Positions 8,540 through 16,769 of a DNA stretch of 64,000 bases are shown here, in pieces. The position numbers and the translations under genes are program-made. Each line of letters starts with the position of its first letter. Positions within the stretch are counted from its first letter, which is position 1. The notes beneath the pieces are model-generated. The model had not been told where the DNA came from. It saw only the letters and a program-made list of their open reading frames with translations, and did no database searches. The stretch spans positions 1-64,000 of the forward strand of contig NZ_BAFU01000015.1 in NCBI RefSeq assembly GCF_000308495.1, written 5' to 3'. This DNA comes from Nocardia brevicatena NBRC 12119. Its GTDB lineage: Bacteria > Actinomycetota > Actinomycetes > Mycobacteriales > Mycobacteriaceae.

Positions 8540-8725
8540 ATGGATTTCAAGGGCTTGGCCGATAAGGCGCTCGGCATGGTGCGCAAGAACGCCGACAAGG
8601 TGGACCCGCTTATCGATAAAGCGGGCGACATCGTGGACCAGAAGACCGGTGGAAAGTACGCCGCCCAGGTGGACGCGGCGCAGAACGCGGCCAAGAAGGC
8701 GGTGCGTGACCGGACGCAGCAGTGA
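8540..8725 (+). CDS. Second MT0933-like antitoxin family protein
   Basis: 61 residues, a shorter paralogue of the preceding gene: GLADKALGMVRKNADKVDPL then the shared core IDKAGDIVDQKTGGKYAAQV and a Lys/Arg-rich end. It has its own Shine-Dalgarno (GAGCGAGGAG, 8523-8532) and is 131 bases after the first copy, so it is probably a tandem duplicate. As with the first copy, no SRPBCC toxin gene follows; a strong hairpin terminator does. Confidence 0.85.
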   Translation: MDFKGLADKALGMVRKNADKVDPLIDKAGDIVDQKTGGKYAAQVDAAQNAAKKAVRDRTQQ

Positions 8726-8778
8726 GCGGTCGGCGCCGGCCCGTTGTGTGTCCGGGTTCGTCTCTGTCCGGGCACGAA

Positions 8779-8817
8779 AAGGCGGCGGTGCCCCGGTTTC
8801 CGGGATACCGCCGCCTT
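8779..8817. terminator. Bidirectional-type hairpin terminator
   Basis: An 11-bp perfect stem, AAGGCGGCGGT (8779-8789) with ACCGCCGCCTT (8807-8817), holds a nested CCCGG-TTT-CCGGG hairpin. It is preceded by AAAA and lies between the convergent antitoxin-like gene and the secreted-protein gene, so it can serve both. Confidence 0.8.
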
Positions 8818-8831
8818 CGGCTATCGGGTGA

Positions 8832-9479
8832 TCAGTTGGCGTCCGTGCTCGCCCACTTGGTGGTGCCAGGGGGAGCGTTGAGGGTGTTGATCAGTTCGAT
8901 TCCGGCGACGACCAGGGTCGGCCCGCCGGCGACGATCGTGCCGATGATGCTACCGATCGACGCCCCCAGGACCACGCCCGGAAGTGCCCCGACTCCGCCG
9001 GCGGCCGCTCCGACCAGCAGGCCGATCACACCGCCCAGCGCGAGTCCGATGAAGCCACCGACCGCCGTCGCCAGGCCGAACTGCGAGAGGAAGTCGTTCT
9101 GCGCCCGCTGGTTCTCCAGGGGGGAGGCGACCGGGGCCGCCGGTGCCGGGTGAGCCTTGGTGTGATCGCGGACCGCGGTCAGTTCCAGTACTCGTCCGGA
9201 GTCCCGAACGGTATGGGGGATCGGGAATTCCAGTCCGTTCTCGCGGAAGGTCAGCGGCAAGCTGACGAGGGTGTGCCCGGCCGAGTCGTTGATGTGCACG
9301 GTATCCCCGGCCACCTGGAAGGTGCCGTCGGTGAGCGTGGTGACGATACGGTCGCCGACCAGTGCCGCCTCGTACCGCACGTCGGGTGCCGGCGCCGGCT
9401 GCGCGTGCGAGATACCGGCGGTCGCCATGAGTGCGGCGGCCACGGCCAGCGCCGGCCCGGCGAGCTTGCGGAGAATCAT
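8832..9479 (-). CDS. Secreted protein of a nocardial family, glycine-zipper C-terminal half
   Basis: 215 residues. A signal peptide (LAGPALAVAAALMATAGISHA, cleavage after Ala-Gln-Ala-type site near residue 27) is followed by a beta-rich domain (YEAALVGDRIVTTLTDGTF, LPLTFRENGLEFPI). The C-terminal half is Gly/Ala-rich and hydrophobic (GGFIGLALGGVIGLLVGAAA, GASIGSIIGTIVAGGP) like a glycine zipper, so it may insert into or coat a membrane. Similar exported proteins occur in several copies in Nocardia genomes; function is unknown. The ATG has GGGAGAG upstream. Confidence 0.8.
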   Translation of the reverse strand: MILRKLAGPALAVAAALMATAGISHAQPAPAPDVRYEAALVGDRIVTTLTDGTFQVAGDTVHINDSAGHTLVSLPLTFRENGLEFPIPHTVRDSGRVLELTAVRDHTKAHPAPAAPVASPLENQRAQNDFLSQFGLATAVGGFIGLALGGVIGLLVGAAAGGVGALPGVVLGASIGSIIGTIVAGGPTLVVAGIELINTLNAPPGTTKWASTDAN

Positions 9480-9740
9480 TGTGGTGCTCTCCCATTCGTA
9501 GAGTTGCTGCGGGTGTGTCGTACAACAGCGGAAAGCTCCACGCCGATCCGGATGAAGGGCGATTGTGACCTATCTCATGGTTTGAGGGTCTGATATACGC
9601 CAAATCCCCTGATTTGAGGGCTTTTTCGGAAACGAATTTCGAGAAAAGGGAACTCCGGTCCTTGAAAAGGACGCTTCCTCTGCGTTTTCCCGGGTTGTCG
9701 CTGGTCGGCGACGTGTAAAGCTCGTTCGCCGAACATGATT
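9480..9740. other. Promoter region and possible terminator between two reverse-strand genes
   Basis: 261 bases with no gene, less GC-rich than its surroundings. It holds GTCCTT-GAA-AAGGAC (9658-9672), a perfect 6-bp hairpin that could end the EcfT transcript, and CAAAT-CCCCTG-ATTTG (9600-9615). The rest is presumably the promoter of the secreted-protein gene. Confidence 0.4.
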
Positions 9741-10475
9741 TCAGAGGGCGAACTCCACCGCCACCGCCCCGAGGCAGACCAGGAGCACCACGCCCAGCGC
9801 CACCGCGTCGCGCCGGCCGGGCGAGGTGGGTTTTGCGGTCAGCTGGCCGGTGCCGCCGCGCGCGGTGATGGCCTCGCCCAACTCGCCTGCGCGACGGGTG
9901 GATACCGCCATGGCGGCGGTCAGGATATCGATCAGCGGATCGGTGGTGCGGTGCAGCAGATCGGGTTTAGGGCGCAGCCGTCGCGCCGCCCGCAGGATAC
10001 GGATCTCCTCCAGCAGTAGCGGAAGCCCGCGCAGGGTCAGCGCGACGACCACCGCCAGTTCGTCCACCGGAACCCGCAGTCTGCGCAAGGGGGCGCCGAG
10101 AGTGGCCAGCGCCGGCGCGATCTCGCCCATCGGTGTGGTCCAGGCGATGAGCATGGATGCCGTCAACAGGACCAGGGTGAAGACCACCACCTGCAGATAA
10201 CGCAGTATTGCCCCGCCGCTCACCACCACATTGACCACCCCGCCGAGCACGATGAGCGCCCAGAACACCCACGGAAGCCGGGGCAGGGCGCCCAGCGGGA
10301 GCCGGGCCAGGGCGCCGATCAGGATCAGAAAGCCCACCGTGATACCGAGGACCGGCCAGGTCGGCAGCAGCATGAGCAGCACACTGATCAGGAATGCGCC
10401 GATCATCTTGGTGCCGGCCCACAGGCGGTGCACCGGGCTGTCCACCGGCACCTGGCGCAGCAGAACCGCGCTCAT
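9741..10475 (-). CDS. ECF transporter transmembrane component (EcfT-like)
   Basis: 244 residues with an N-terminal RLWAGTKMIGAFLISVLLML, at least five hydrophobic segments and the EcfT/CbiQ-type cytoplasmic signature: LRGLPLLLEEIRILRAARRL, and later STRRAGELGEAITARG. These Ala-Arg-x-(helical) motifs couple the T subunit to the ABC ATPases. The start overlaps the end of the upstream fused permease-ATPase gene by 4 bases. Gene order and sizes correspond to mycobacterial Rv2325c-Rv2326c. The imported vitamin or cofactor is unknown. Confidence 0.88.
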   Translation of the reverse strand: MSAVLLRQVPVDSPVHRLWAGTKMIGAFLISVLLMLLPTWPVLGITVGFLILIGALARLPLGALPRLPWVFWALIVLGGVVNVVVSGGAILRYLQVVVFTLVLLTASMLIAWTTPMGEIAPALATLGAPLRRLRVPVDELAVVVALTLRGLPLLLEEIRILRAARRLRPKPDLLHRTTDPLIDILTAAMAVSTRRAGELGEAITARGGTGQLTAKPTSPGRRDAVALGVVLLVCLGAVAVEFAL

Positions 10476-12673
10476 TGTCGACCTCCGTGTTCTCCGGCGC
10501 CTGGGACGCCGTTGTCGAGGCGCCAGGCCGTGCCCGGCCGGGAGAATCGCGGCGGGTCCGGCGGGCGGACGGGTATAGGTTCCGTATCGGGCTCGGGCTC
10601 CGGTAGTGGTAAGGGGCGGGCGTCGGGAATGACGCCGGCCTTCAGGTAGACGGTGCGGTCGCAGATGGCGGCCACATCCTCGATATCGTGCGAGATGACG
10701 ATCAAGGTCAGGCCCGAATCCCGGAGTCGGGCGAGCAACTCGACGATATCCGCCCGGCCCCCGGGATCCAGGCCCGCCAGGGGTTCGTCGAGTACCACGA
10801 CATGCGGTCGACTGGCGACAATGGCGGCGAGCACCACGCGTTTGGCCTGGCCGCCGCTGAGCTCCTCGATGGAGCGCACGGCTATCTCCCGGTCCAGTCC
10901 GACCGCGTCCAGGGCTTGGCCGACCGCGCCGGAGCCGGTGCTCTGGCCGCCCCAGTCGGCGATCTCCTCGCCGACGGTGTGCCGCTGCAGTTGCAGGCGC
11001 GAATGCTGGAAGGCCAGTTCGACGCGGCCGATCTGTGCGGTGACCGGTTTGCCGGCCAGTTCGCAGCGGCCGGTGGTGGGGTGGACGAGCCCGGCCATGA
11101 TCCAGGCCAGGGTCGATTTGCCGGAGCCGTTGCCGCCGACGATCAGCAGTGCCTCTCCGCGGCGCACCGACAGGTCGACACCGTGCAGGGCGGGGGCCTC
11201 CCACGGGGTGCCGCGGTTGTAGGTGTGGCGGATGTTGCGCAGTTCCAGAATTGGCTCGCCCATCGCCTGTCGGCGGGTATCGCGGACGGGCTTCGGCCAG
11301 GCGGGTAGGCGTTCCACCATCCGGCCGCCCTCCAGGTGCACCACGCGGTCGGCGGCTTCGGCATCGGCCTCGTGATGGGTGACCAGGACGACGGCCATCG
11401 GATAGCGGCGCGGTAGTCCGGCGAGCAGCGCCACCAGTTCCCGGCGCCCGTCCGGGTCGATCATCGATGTCGCTTCGTCCGCGATGAGCAGCGCGGGACG
11501 TCGGGCCAGGGCGGCGGCGACGGCCAGCCGCTGCTGTTGGCCGCCGGAGAGGGTGGCGGTTTCCCGGCCGCCCATACCCGCCAGGCCGACCTCCCCGAGC
11601 AGGCCGTCGATATCGACGTCGGCGGCGATGTCGGCGGGCAGACCCCAGACGACATCGTCGGCGACCAGGACGCCGAGGGTCTGGCTTTCCGGCCGCTGCA
11701 GCACCAGCGCGGTCCCGCCCAGATGGCCGAGCCCGGCCGAGCCGGGGCGTTCGGCCGTGCCCGTGGTCGGGGGCAGGCCGGCCAGCAGGCGGGTGAGGGT
11801 GGATTTGCCGGAACCGTTGTGGCCGACTACGGCCACGAATTCGCCGAGCGTGACGGACAGGTCGATATCGGCCAGCGCGTCGGTGTCCGTGCCGGGGTAA
11901 CGGTAGCCGGCGCCGTGCAGGGTGACCGGGAGCGGCGCGATGGGGCGCGGATCGAGCGGGGCGTCGAGGCGGTCGCTACCCGGTAGCCACGCGAGACGGT
12001 CGAGCACCGAGCCGAGGACGAACCAGGAGCACAGGGTGGTGAGCACCGTGCCGAAGGCCACCGAACCGCCGATGTAGAGCCACCACCAGCCCAGAACGGT
12101 ATCGGTGAGGTTCGTGATGCCGTGGCCGAGCGATTCCAGTCGCAGGTGGTTATCGGCGATCTCGGCCACACCGGCGGCGGTGTTGCGCAGCGCGTCGAAC
12201 ATGAGGGTGCGGGTGGCGGAGAAGAGCAGCAGGAATCCCACCGAGAACGCCGCCCACGCCGCGGCGGCCGGCAGGGACAGTCCGAAGACCGCGGCGATAC
12301 CGCGGCCGCGGCGCTTCACTCCGCCGACGATGCCACCGATCGTCGCCGTAGCCACCATGGCGGTCGCCGGCAGCAGTCCGGCCGCCACGAAGGTGACCAG
12401 GGCCGCGGCGATGGCGGCGGTGAGTACCACGCGGAATCGGTAGCGGTGGGCGAGTAGCCCCATCGGTACCGCCGCGACCAGTTGCAGCGCCGCCGCGAAC
12501 GGTACGACCGCGCCGACGGTGACCAGTCCGACGGTGACCCCGCCCAGTACCGCGCCGGTGGCCAGTTCGATGGGGCGCAGCGGCCCGTGTTCGGCCGGAC
12601 CGCCGCGCGCCGGCGCGCCGGCACCGTGCACCGTGGCGCCGCCGGGACCGGTGGATTCGGACAGATCACTCAC
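10472..12673 (-). CDS. Fused ECF-type permease with two ABC ATPase domains (Rv2326c-like)
   Basis: A 733-residue fusion. Residues about 35-225 form a hydrophobic domain of five or six helices resembling a substrate-specific (S) component; then follow two complete ABC cassettes. The first has Walker A GHNGSGKST (near 283), signature LSGGQQQR (near 371) and Walker B LLIADEAT. The second has GGNGSGKST (near 511), LSGGQAKR (near 601) and VVVLDEPLAGLD. With the downstream EcfT gene this is a complete ECF importer in two polypeptides. The last 60 residues are Pro-rich and probably linker. Transcription is divergent from the CDF exporter. Confidence 0.9.
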   Translation of the reverse strand: MSDLSESTGPGGATVHGAGAPARGGPAEHGPLRPIELATGAVLGGVTVGLVTVGAVVPFAAALQLVAAVPMGLLAHRYRFRVVLTAAIAAALVTFVAAGLLPATAMVATATIGGIVGGVKRRGRGIAAVFGLSLPAAAAWAAFSVGFLLLFSATRTLMFDALRNTAAGVAEIADNHLRLESLGHGITNLTDTVLGWWWLYIGGSVAFGTVLTTLCSWFVLGSVLDRLAWLPGSDRLDAPLDPRPIAPLPVTLHGAGYRYPGTDTDALADIDLSVTLGEFVAVVGHNGSGKSTLTRLLAGLPPTTGTAERPGSAGLGHLGGTALVLQRPESQTLGVLVADDVVWGLPADIAADVDIDGLLGEVGLAGMGGRETATLSGGQQQRLAVAAALARRPALLIADEATSMIDPDGRRELVALLAGLPRRYPMAVVLVTHHEADAEAADRVVHLEGGRMVERLPAWPKPVRDTRRQAMGEPILELRNIRHTYNRGTPWEAPALHGVDLSVRRGEALLIVGGNGSGKSTLAWIMAGLVHPTTGRCELAGKPVTAQIGRVELAFQHSRLQLQRHTVGEEIADWGGQSTGSGAVGQALDAVGLDREIAVRSIEELSGGQAKRVVLAAIVASRPHVVVLDEPLAGLDPGGRADIVELLARLRDSGLTLIVISHDIEDVAAICDRTVYLKAGVIPDARPLPLPEPEPDTEPIPVRPPDPPRFSRPGTAWRLDNGVPGAGEHGGRQ

Positions 12674-12714
12674 GGGCTCAAGTCTGCCGGCTTAATCCGA
12701 TACGGGTTGCATTC

Positions 12715-12730
12715 ATGCGCATCTGCGCAT
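12715..12730. promoter_or_regulatory. Perfect 7-2-7 palindrome, candidate metal-responsive operator
   Basis: ATGCGCA-TC-TGCGCAT lies in the 68-base divergent gap, 11 bases before the GTG of the CDF exporter. Shape and composition resemble ArsR/SmtB-family operators (inverted ATGxGxA half-sites). No ArsR gene is adjacent, so a regulator elsewhere would be needed. Confidence 0.55.
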
Positions 12731-12741
12731 ATGTTAGGCGG

Positions 12742-13650
12742 GTGGCACACGATCATTCACACGGGGTGAGTCCGGAGAGCGCATCCGGGAAACACCTGGC
12801 TCGGCTCGCTGCGGCGCTGGTCATCGGCGCCGGGTTCATGGTGGTGGAATTCGTCGTCGCGGTCGCGACCGGATCGCTGGCGGTGCTCTCGGACGCCGCC
12901 CATATGCTCACCGATGTGGTCGGCGTGGGGATGGCGCTGTCGGCGATCCTGCTGGCCCGCAAAAGCCGACCCACCTACACCCGGACCTTCGGCTACTACC
13001 GTGCCGAGGTGATCGCCGCGCTGGCCAATGCCGTCCTGCTGTTCGGGGTGGCCGGCTATGTACTCGTCGAGGCGGTGGTCAGATTCGGGGATCCGCCTGC
13101 GGTGCCGGGGGTGCCGGTGCTGGTGGTCGGCGTGGTCGGGTTGGTGGCGAATCTCGTCTCGATGCTCCTGCTGCGCGACGGGGCGCGGGAGAGTCTGAAC
13201 GTGCGCGGCGCGTATCTCGAGGTGCTCGCCGACGCGGTCGGCTCGTTCGGTGTGCTGCTGTCGGCGGTACTCACCCTGACCGCCGGCCTGCACTACGCGG
13301 ATATCGTCATCGGTGTCGCCATCGGGCTGTGGGTGTTGCCCCGGACCTATCTGCTGGCCAAGCGCTCGCTGCGCATTCTCTTCCAGCACAGCCCGGAGGA
13401 ATTGGATGTCGAACAGGTGGCCGCCGAACTGGGCGCCATCGAAGGCGTGACCGATGTGCACGATCTGCACGTGTGGACACTGACCTCCGGTATGGAGGTG
13501 GCCTCCGCGCATATCACCGCCGAGTCCGCGAGTGAGGACATACTGCGCGCCGCTCAGCACATCCTGGCCGAACGTTTCCACATCCACCACGCCACTTTAC
13601 AGGTGGAGACCCCCGACGCCGCGCGTCGTTGCGCGGAACTGTCCTGGTGA
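12742..13650 (+). CDS. Cation diffusion facilitator, CzcD/ZitB-like metal exporter
   Basis: 302 residues, six transmembrane segments and a cytoplasmic C-terminal domain. It exports Zn(II) or a related divalent cation by proton antiport. The metal-binding site is visible in TM2 (SDAAHMLTDVVG) and TM5 (EVLADAVGSFGV), and a His-rich start (MAHDHSHG) is present. The C-terminal domain has VTDVHDLHVWTLTSGM, typical of this family. The GTG at 12742 was preferred over the ATG at 12715, because the latter lies inside the palindromic operator candidate and adds non-conserved residues. No other metal genes adjoin it. Confidence 0.92.
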   Translation: MAHDHSHGVSPESASGKHLARLAAALVIGAGFMVVEFVVAVATGSLAVLSDAAHMLTDVVGVGMALSAILLARKSRPTYTRTFGYYRAEVIAALANAVLLFGVAGYVLVEAVVRFGDPPAVPGVPVLVVGVVGLVANLVSMLLLRDGARESLNVRGAYLEVLADAVGSFGVLLSAVLTLTAGLHYADIVIGVAIGLWVLPRTYLLAKRSLRILFQHSPEELDVEQVAAELGAIEGVTDVHDLHVWTLTSGMEVASAHITAESASEDILRAAQHILAERFHIHHATLQVETPDAARRCAELSW

Positions 13651-13692
13651 GATCCCGGCCGCCGGATCGACATATTCGGCCATAATGACGGG

Positions 13693-14742
13693 GTGGTGGT
13701 GGAGAATCCGGTAATCCGGGACTGGGATTTCCCGCGCGGAATCGCCAGTGTTGCCCTCATGGTCGGATATGGCGTCGAGCACGGCGCCACCACTGCCGAT
13801 CTGCTCGCCGGTACCGAACTGACCGAGGAACTGCTCCGCAATCCGGACGTGCAGATCGATGCGCACACCGAACTCGCGGTGATCCGGAACCTGGTCCGGG
13901 CACTGCCCGACCGGCCCGCCATGGGTGTCGAGGTGGGGCGCCGCTACCGGATCACCACCTTCGGGATCTTCGGGTTCGCCTGTGTGAGCAGCCCCACCCT
14001 TGCCGAGGCCATCGACTTCGCGCTGCGCTACCTGGATCTGAGCTTCACCTTCTGCCTGCCGGTGGCCCAGCTGCGGGACGGGGAATTCGTCGGCCGGATC
14101 CACGACGAATCGGTACCCGTCGATGTACGGCAGTTTCTGGTCGAACGCGATGTGATGGCCATGCACCAGGTGATGAGCGATCTGCTCGGTCGACACCTCG
14201 CCCTGACCCGGGCCGAATTCCGATTCCCGGAACCGCCCTACGCGGACCGGATCGCCGAGGTCACGGTGGTACGGCCGCGCTTCGGACAGCCGCGTAACCT
14301 GGTCGCGCTCGATCCGGCCATCCTGGGCCGGCCGTTGCCGCAGGCCAATGAGCACACCCTCGCCATCTGTCTGGCCCAATGCCGGGACCTGGTGCATCGG
14401 CGGCACGCGCGCACCGGTATCGCGGCCGAGGTACGCGCCCGGCTGGTACCGCGCGGTGGCGCCGCTCCACCGCCGATCGACGTGGTCGCGGCCGATCTCA
14501 ATATGAGCACCCGCACGCTGCGCCGCCATCTCGAGGCCGTGGGCCCCGGTTATCGGGCGCTACTGGACGAGGTGCGCCAGGCGCTGGCCGAGGAAATGCT
14601 CACCACCACCCCGCTGTCGGTGAGCGATGTCGCGATCCGGCTCGGCTACGCGGAGGCTTCGACCTTCATCTACGCGTTCAAGCGGTGGACCGGCCGAACG
14701 CCCGCCGCCTACCGTCGGGCATGCACCGGGCGATATCAGTAG
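13693..14742 (+). CDS. AraC-family transcriptional regulator with arabinose-binding-like N-terminal domain
   Basis: 349 residues from the first of three consecutive GTG codons (13693, 13696, 13699), so the N-terminus could be one or two residues shorter. The N-terminal two thirds (GIASVALMVGYGVEHGATTA to LPQANEHTL) match the arabinose-binding-like domain of the OruR/Rv1931c type; the C-terminal 100 residues contain two HTH motifs (VVAADLNMSTRTLRRHL and VSDVAIRLGYAEASTFIYAF) and end RTPAAYRRA. Target and effector are unknown. It is 42 bases downstream of the CDF gene on the same strand but unlikely to be functionally linked. Confidence 0.9.
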   Translation: MVVENPVIRDWDFPRGIASVALMVGYGVEHGATTADLLAGTELTEELLRNPDVQIDAHTELAVIRNLVRALPDRPAMGVEVGRRYRITTFGIFGFACVSSPTLAEAIDFALRYLDLSFTFCLPVAQLRDGEFVGRIHDESVPVDVRQFLVERDVMAMHQVMSDLLGRHLALTRAEFRFPEPPYADRIAEVTVVRPRFGQPRNLVALDPAILGRPLPQANEHTLAICLAQCRDLVHRRHARTGIAAEVRARLVPRGGAAPPPIDVVAADLNMSTRTLRRHLEAVGPGYRALLDEVRQALAEEMLTTTPLSVSDVAIRLGYAEASTFIYAFKRWTGRTPAAYRRACTGRYQ

Positions 14743-15031
14743 TCGGGATGGCCCGGGCGAGACCGAGACGGTTGCCCGCATCGGTTCGTCGGCGGTCGCG
14801 TGGACGGAAGGGTCGTATCCGATCGGCCCGGCTGCCTGGTCATGGGCGACCTGTCCTGCCCGTTGGTTGCGTGGAACGGCCGCTGCACGCCAGGAGCAGG
14901 ACGAGCTGTTCGCTGGTGGGAAGTGTCGGGCATTGCGAGTCCTGAGGGCACCGATTAAATTGCAGAAAAATTCGGTAAATCAGCCCGTCGCGTGGCGGGC
15001 CGGCGGGTTCTCGCCGACTGATGGGATGCGC
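14743..15031. other. Intergenic region with AT-rich promoter-like tract
   Basis: 289 bases without a supported gene. The tract 14953-14985 (ATTAAATTGCAGAAAAATTC) is strikingly AT-rich for this genome and probably holds the promoter of the PPOX-fold gene. Confidence 0.4.
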
Positions 15032-15646
15032 ATGTCGGTTATGGGTAGCGATGGCGAGCACGCCTTACAGGAACGTTTCGGCTCGGATGAGCGAGCGCAG
15101 CGATTCTACGACCAACAGGTATTGGACCGGCTCAATTCGCGGATGATCGATTTCGTGCGCCGGATGGAAATGGCGTTCATCGCCACCGCGGACCGGCGCG
15201 GAAATTGCGATTCGAGCTTCAGAGCGGGACAGCCGGGCTTCCTGCAGGTGATCGACGACCGCACCCTCGCCTATCCCGAGTACCGCGGCAACGGAGTAAT
15301 GGCCAGTCTGGGCAACATAGTGGAAAATCCCCACATCGGTATCCTTCTGATCGATTTCGTTCGGGACCTGATCGGATTGCACATCAACGGCTCTGCCCGC
15401 ATCGTCGAGGACGTGACGCTGCGGGAGCGGGTGCCCGCTCTACCGAGCGCGCACCACGCGGCACGGGGCGAACCCGTGTGGGTGGTTGTCGAAGTCGACG
15501 AGGCATATATCCACTGCCGTAAACATATTCCCCACCTGGTACCCGCGCCCTACTCCACGCGAGACTGGGGCACCGACAACGTGCGAGCCAAGGGGGGCGA
15601 CTATTTCGCCGCCAAGGCGACGAAACACCTGCGGCCGCAGCCGTGA
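15032..15646 (+). CDS. Pyridoxamine 5'-phosphate oxidase-fold (flavin split-barrel) protein
   Basis: 204 residues. The split-barrel core is recognisable: MIDFVRRMEMAFIATADRRG, GQPGFLQVIDDRTLAYPEY, GNGVMASLGNIVENPHIGIL and the closing VVEVDEAYIHCRKHIP. Such PPOX-like proteins bind FMN, F420 or haem and include general-stress oxidoreductases; the precise cofactor cannot be decided here. Three in-frame ATGs (15026, 15032, 15041) exist; 15032 has GGGA at suitable distance. The gene converges with the phosphodiesterase. Confidence 0.82.
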   Translation: MSVMGSDGEHALQERFGSDERAQRFYDQQVLDRLNSRMIDFVRRMEMAFIATADRRGNCDSSFRAGQPGFLQVIDDRTLAYPEYRGNGVMASLGNIVENPHIGILLIDFVRDLIGLHINGSARIVEDVTLRERVPALPSAHHAARGEPVWVVVEVDEAYIHCRKHIPHLVPAPYSTRDWGTDNVRAKGGDYFAAKATKHLRPQP

Positions 15647-15661
15647 ACAGTGGAAAGAGCA

Positions 15662-15675
15662 CGACCAGGTGGTCG
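15662..15675. terminator. Short hairpin between convergent genes
   Basis: CGACCA-GG-TGGTCG, 6-bp stem with a 2-base loop, lies in the 46-base gap where two genes converge. There is no T-tract. Weak candidate. Confidence 0.3.
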
Positions 15676-15692
15676 CACCCCGCAGGGTGAAG

Positions 15693-16472
15693 CTAGTAGT
15701 GCGGTGTGTTGATCCAACCGCCCATCGGGACACTGCGGAAATGTGTGGTCATGCGGTGGTCGGTATCGATGACGTGCAGGGCTATCGCCGGGTCCGGTGC
15801 GTAGTCCATCACCCGGTCGGGCAGTCCCAATTCCCATGCCCCGCCCAACACCGACGCGGTACTGGGTCCGACCAGCAGCGGGCGACCGGCGAAAACGCTG
15901 CTCACCGCCGAATGGGCGTGACCGGCGAGCACTCCGACGATCCGCTCCTCGTCGGCGATGATCTCGGCCAGGCGTTCCGGTTCGGCCAGCGCGATCTCGT
16001 CGATGATCGGACTGTGCAGTCGCACCGGCGGATGGTGCAGCGCCAGCAGTATCGGCTTCCCGGTGGGCGCCTCGCCGAGGACCTTGCACAGCCAGCGGAG
16101 GGTCTCGTCGGACAGGCGGCCGCCCGACTGTCCGGGAACAGTGGAATCCAACAGCACCATGGTCAGCTCGCCCACCCGGTGCACCTGGTGGATCGGATCG
16201 GCCGAGGAGCGGACGCCGAGCAGAAGCTCGCGGAAGGCGGTGCGTTCGTCGTGGTTGCCGGGGATGAGGAAGACCGGGATATCCGCCTGGAGCGCTATGC
16301 GTGCCTCGGCGTACTGGTCCGGCTGCCCGGACTCGGTGATATCACCGGTCACCACGATGGCGTCGGGTCTGTGCCGCAGTTCCGCCAGATACGCCATGAC
16401 CCGCTCCGCGCGTTCGTAGTTGCGGGCGCCGAGATCGAAATGCGTGTCGCTGACCTGAGCCACCAGAAGCAT
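15693..16472 (-). CDS. Metallophosphoesterase, class III cyclic nucleotide phosphodiesterase-like
   Basis: 259 residues. All calcineurin-like metal-binding motifs are present: VSDTHFD, VTGDITESG, PGNHDER, LALHHPPV and LAGHAHS. The motif spacing and LLDSTVPGQSGG match the Rv0805 group, which hydrolyses cAMP and other phosphodiesters. An adenylate cyclase gene lies 1.1 kb upstream on the same strand, so a cAMP role is reasonable but unproven. Start ATG 16472 gives the family N-terminus MLLVAQVSDTHF; an alternative ATG at 16496 adds eight residues. Confidence 0.88.
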   Translation of the reverse strand: MLLVAQVSDTHFDLGARNYERAERVMAYLAELRHRPDAIVVTGDITESGQPDQYAEARIALQADIPVFLIPGNHDERTAFRELLLGVRSSADPIHQVHRVGELTMVLLDSTVPGQSGGRLSDETLRWLCKVLGEAPTGKPILLALHHPPVRLHSPIIDEIALAEPERLAEIIADEERIVGVLAGHAHSAVSSVFAGRPLLVGPSTASVLGGAWELGLPDRVMDYAPDPAIALHVIDTDHRMTTHFRSVPMGGWINTPHY

Positions 16473-16660
16473 GGTCCGTTCGCTTTCTCTGGACATGACC
16501 AAGGCTGCCGCACCGTGTCCATCGGCCGTGCCGCGCGGTGGGGGGTATTCGCGGTGTGTCCAGGTCGTGTGTTTCCACGCGCCCGCGCCTCACGCCTTCG
16601 GCGCGGCGCCGCGGATACCCGAGATGGACCGCGAACCAGAGCTCGATTGGTGAGCACTCT

Positions 16661-16681
16661 TACCAGGCTAGTTCCCTGGTA
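16661..16681. repeat. Inverted repeat downstream of pseudouridine synthase gene
   Basis: TACCAGG and CCTGGTA form a 7-bp stem with a 7-base loop, about 90 bases beyond the end of the reverse-strand pseudouridine synthase gene in the 297-base gap before the phosphodiesterase start. It may be a terminator or a regulatory palindrome; nothing else stands out in this gap. Confidence 0.35.
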
Positions 16682-16769
16682 TACGGAACGTCTGCGTGAG
16701 CCGCGTCATCGCGTGCCGGCCGAGGTATGGGTCGACGATGCCCGGCCGTGTCGTACGGGCGTCACCGGC

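Noticed and set aside
9600-9615. CAAAT-CCCCTG-ATTTG as terminator of the EcfT gene
   Set aside because: The T-rich run follows on the + strand, the wrong side for the reverse-strand transcript.
12715-12741. ATG 12715 as start of the CDF exporter
   Set aside because: It lies in the palindromic operator candidate and adds residues not seen in the family; GTG 12742 gives the His-rich N-terminus.
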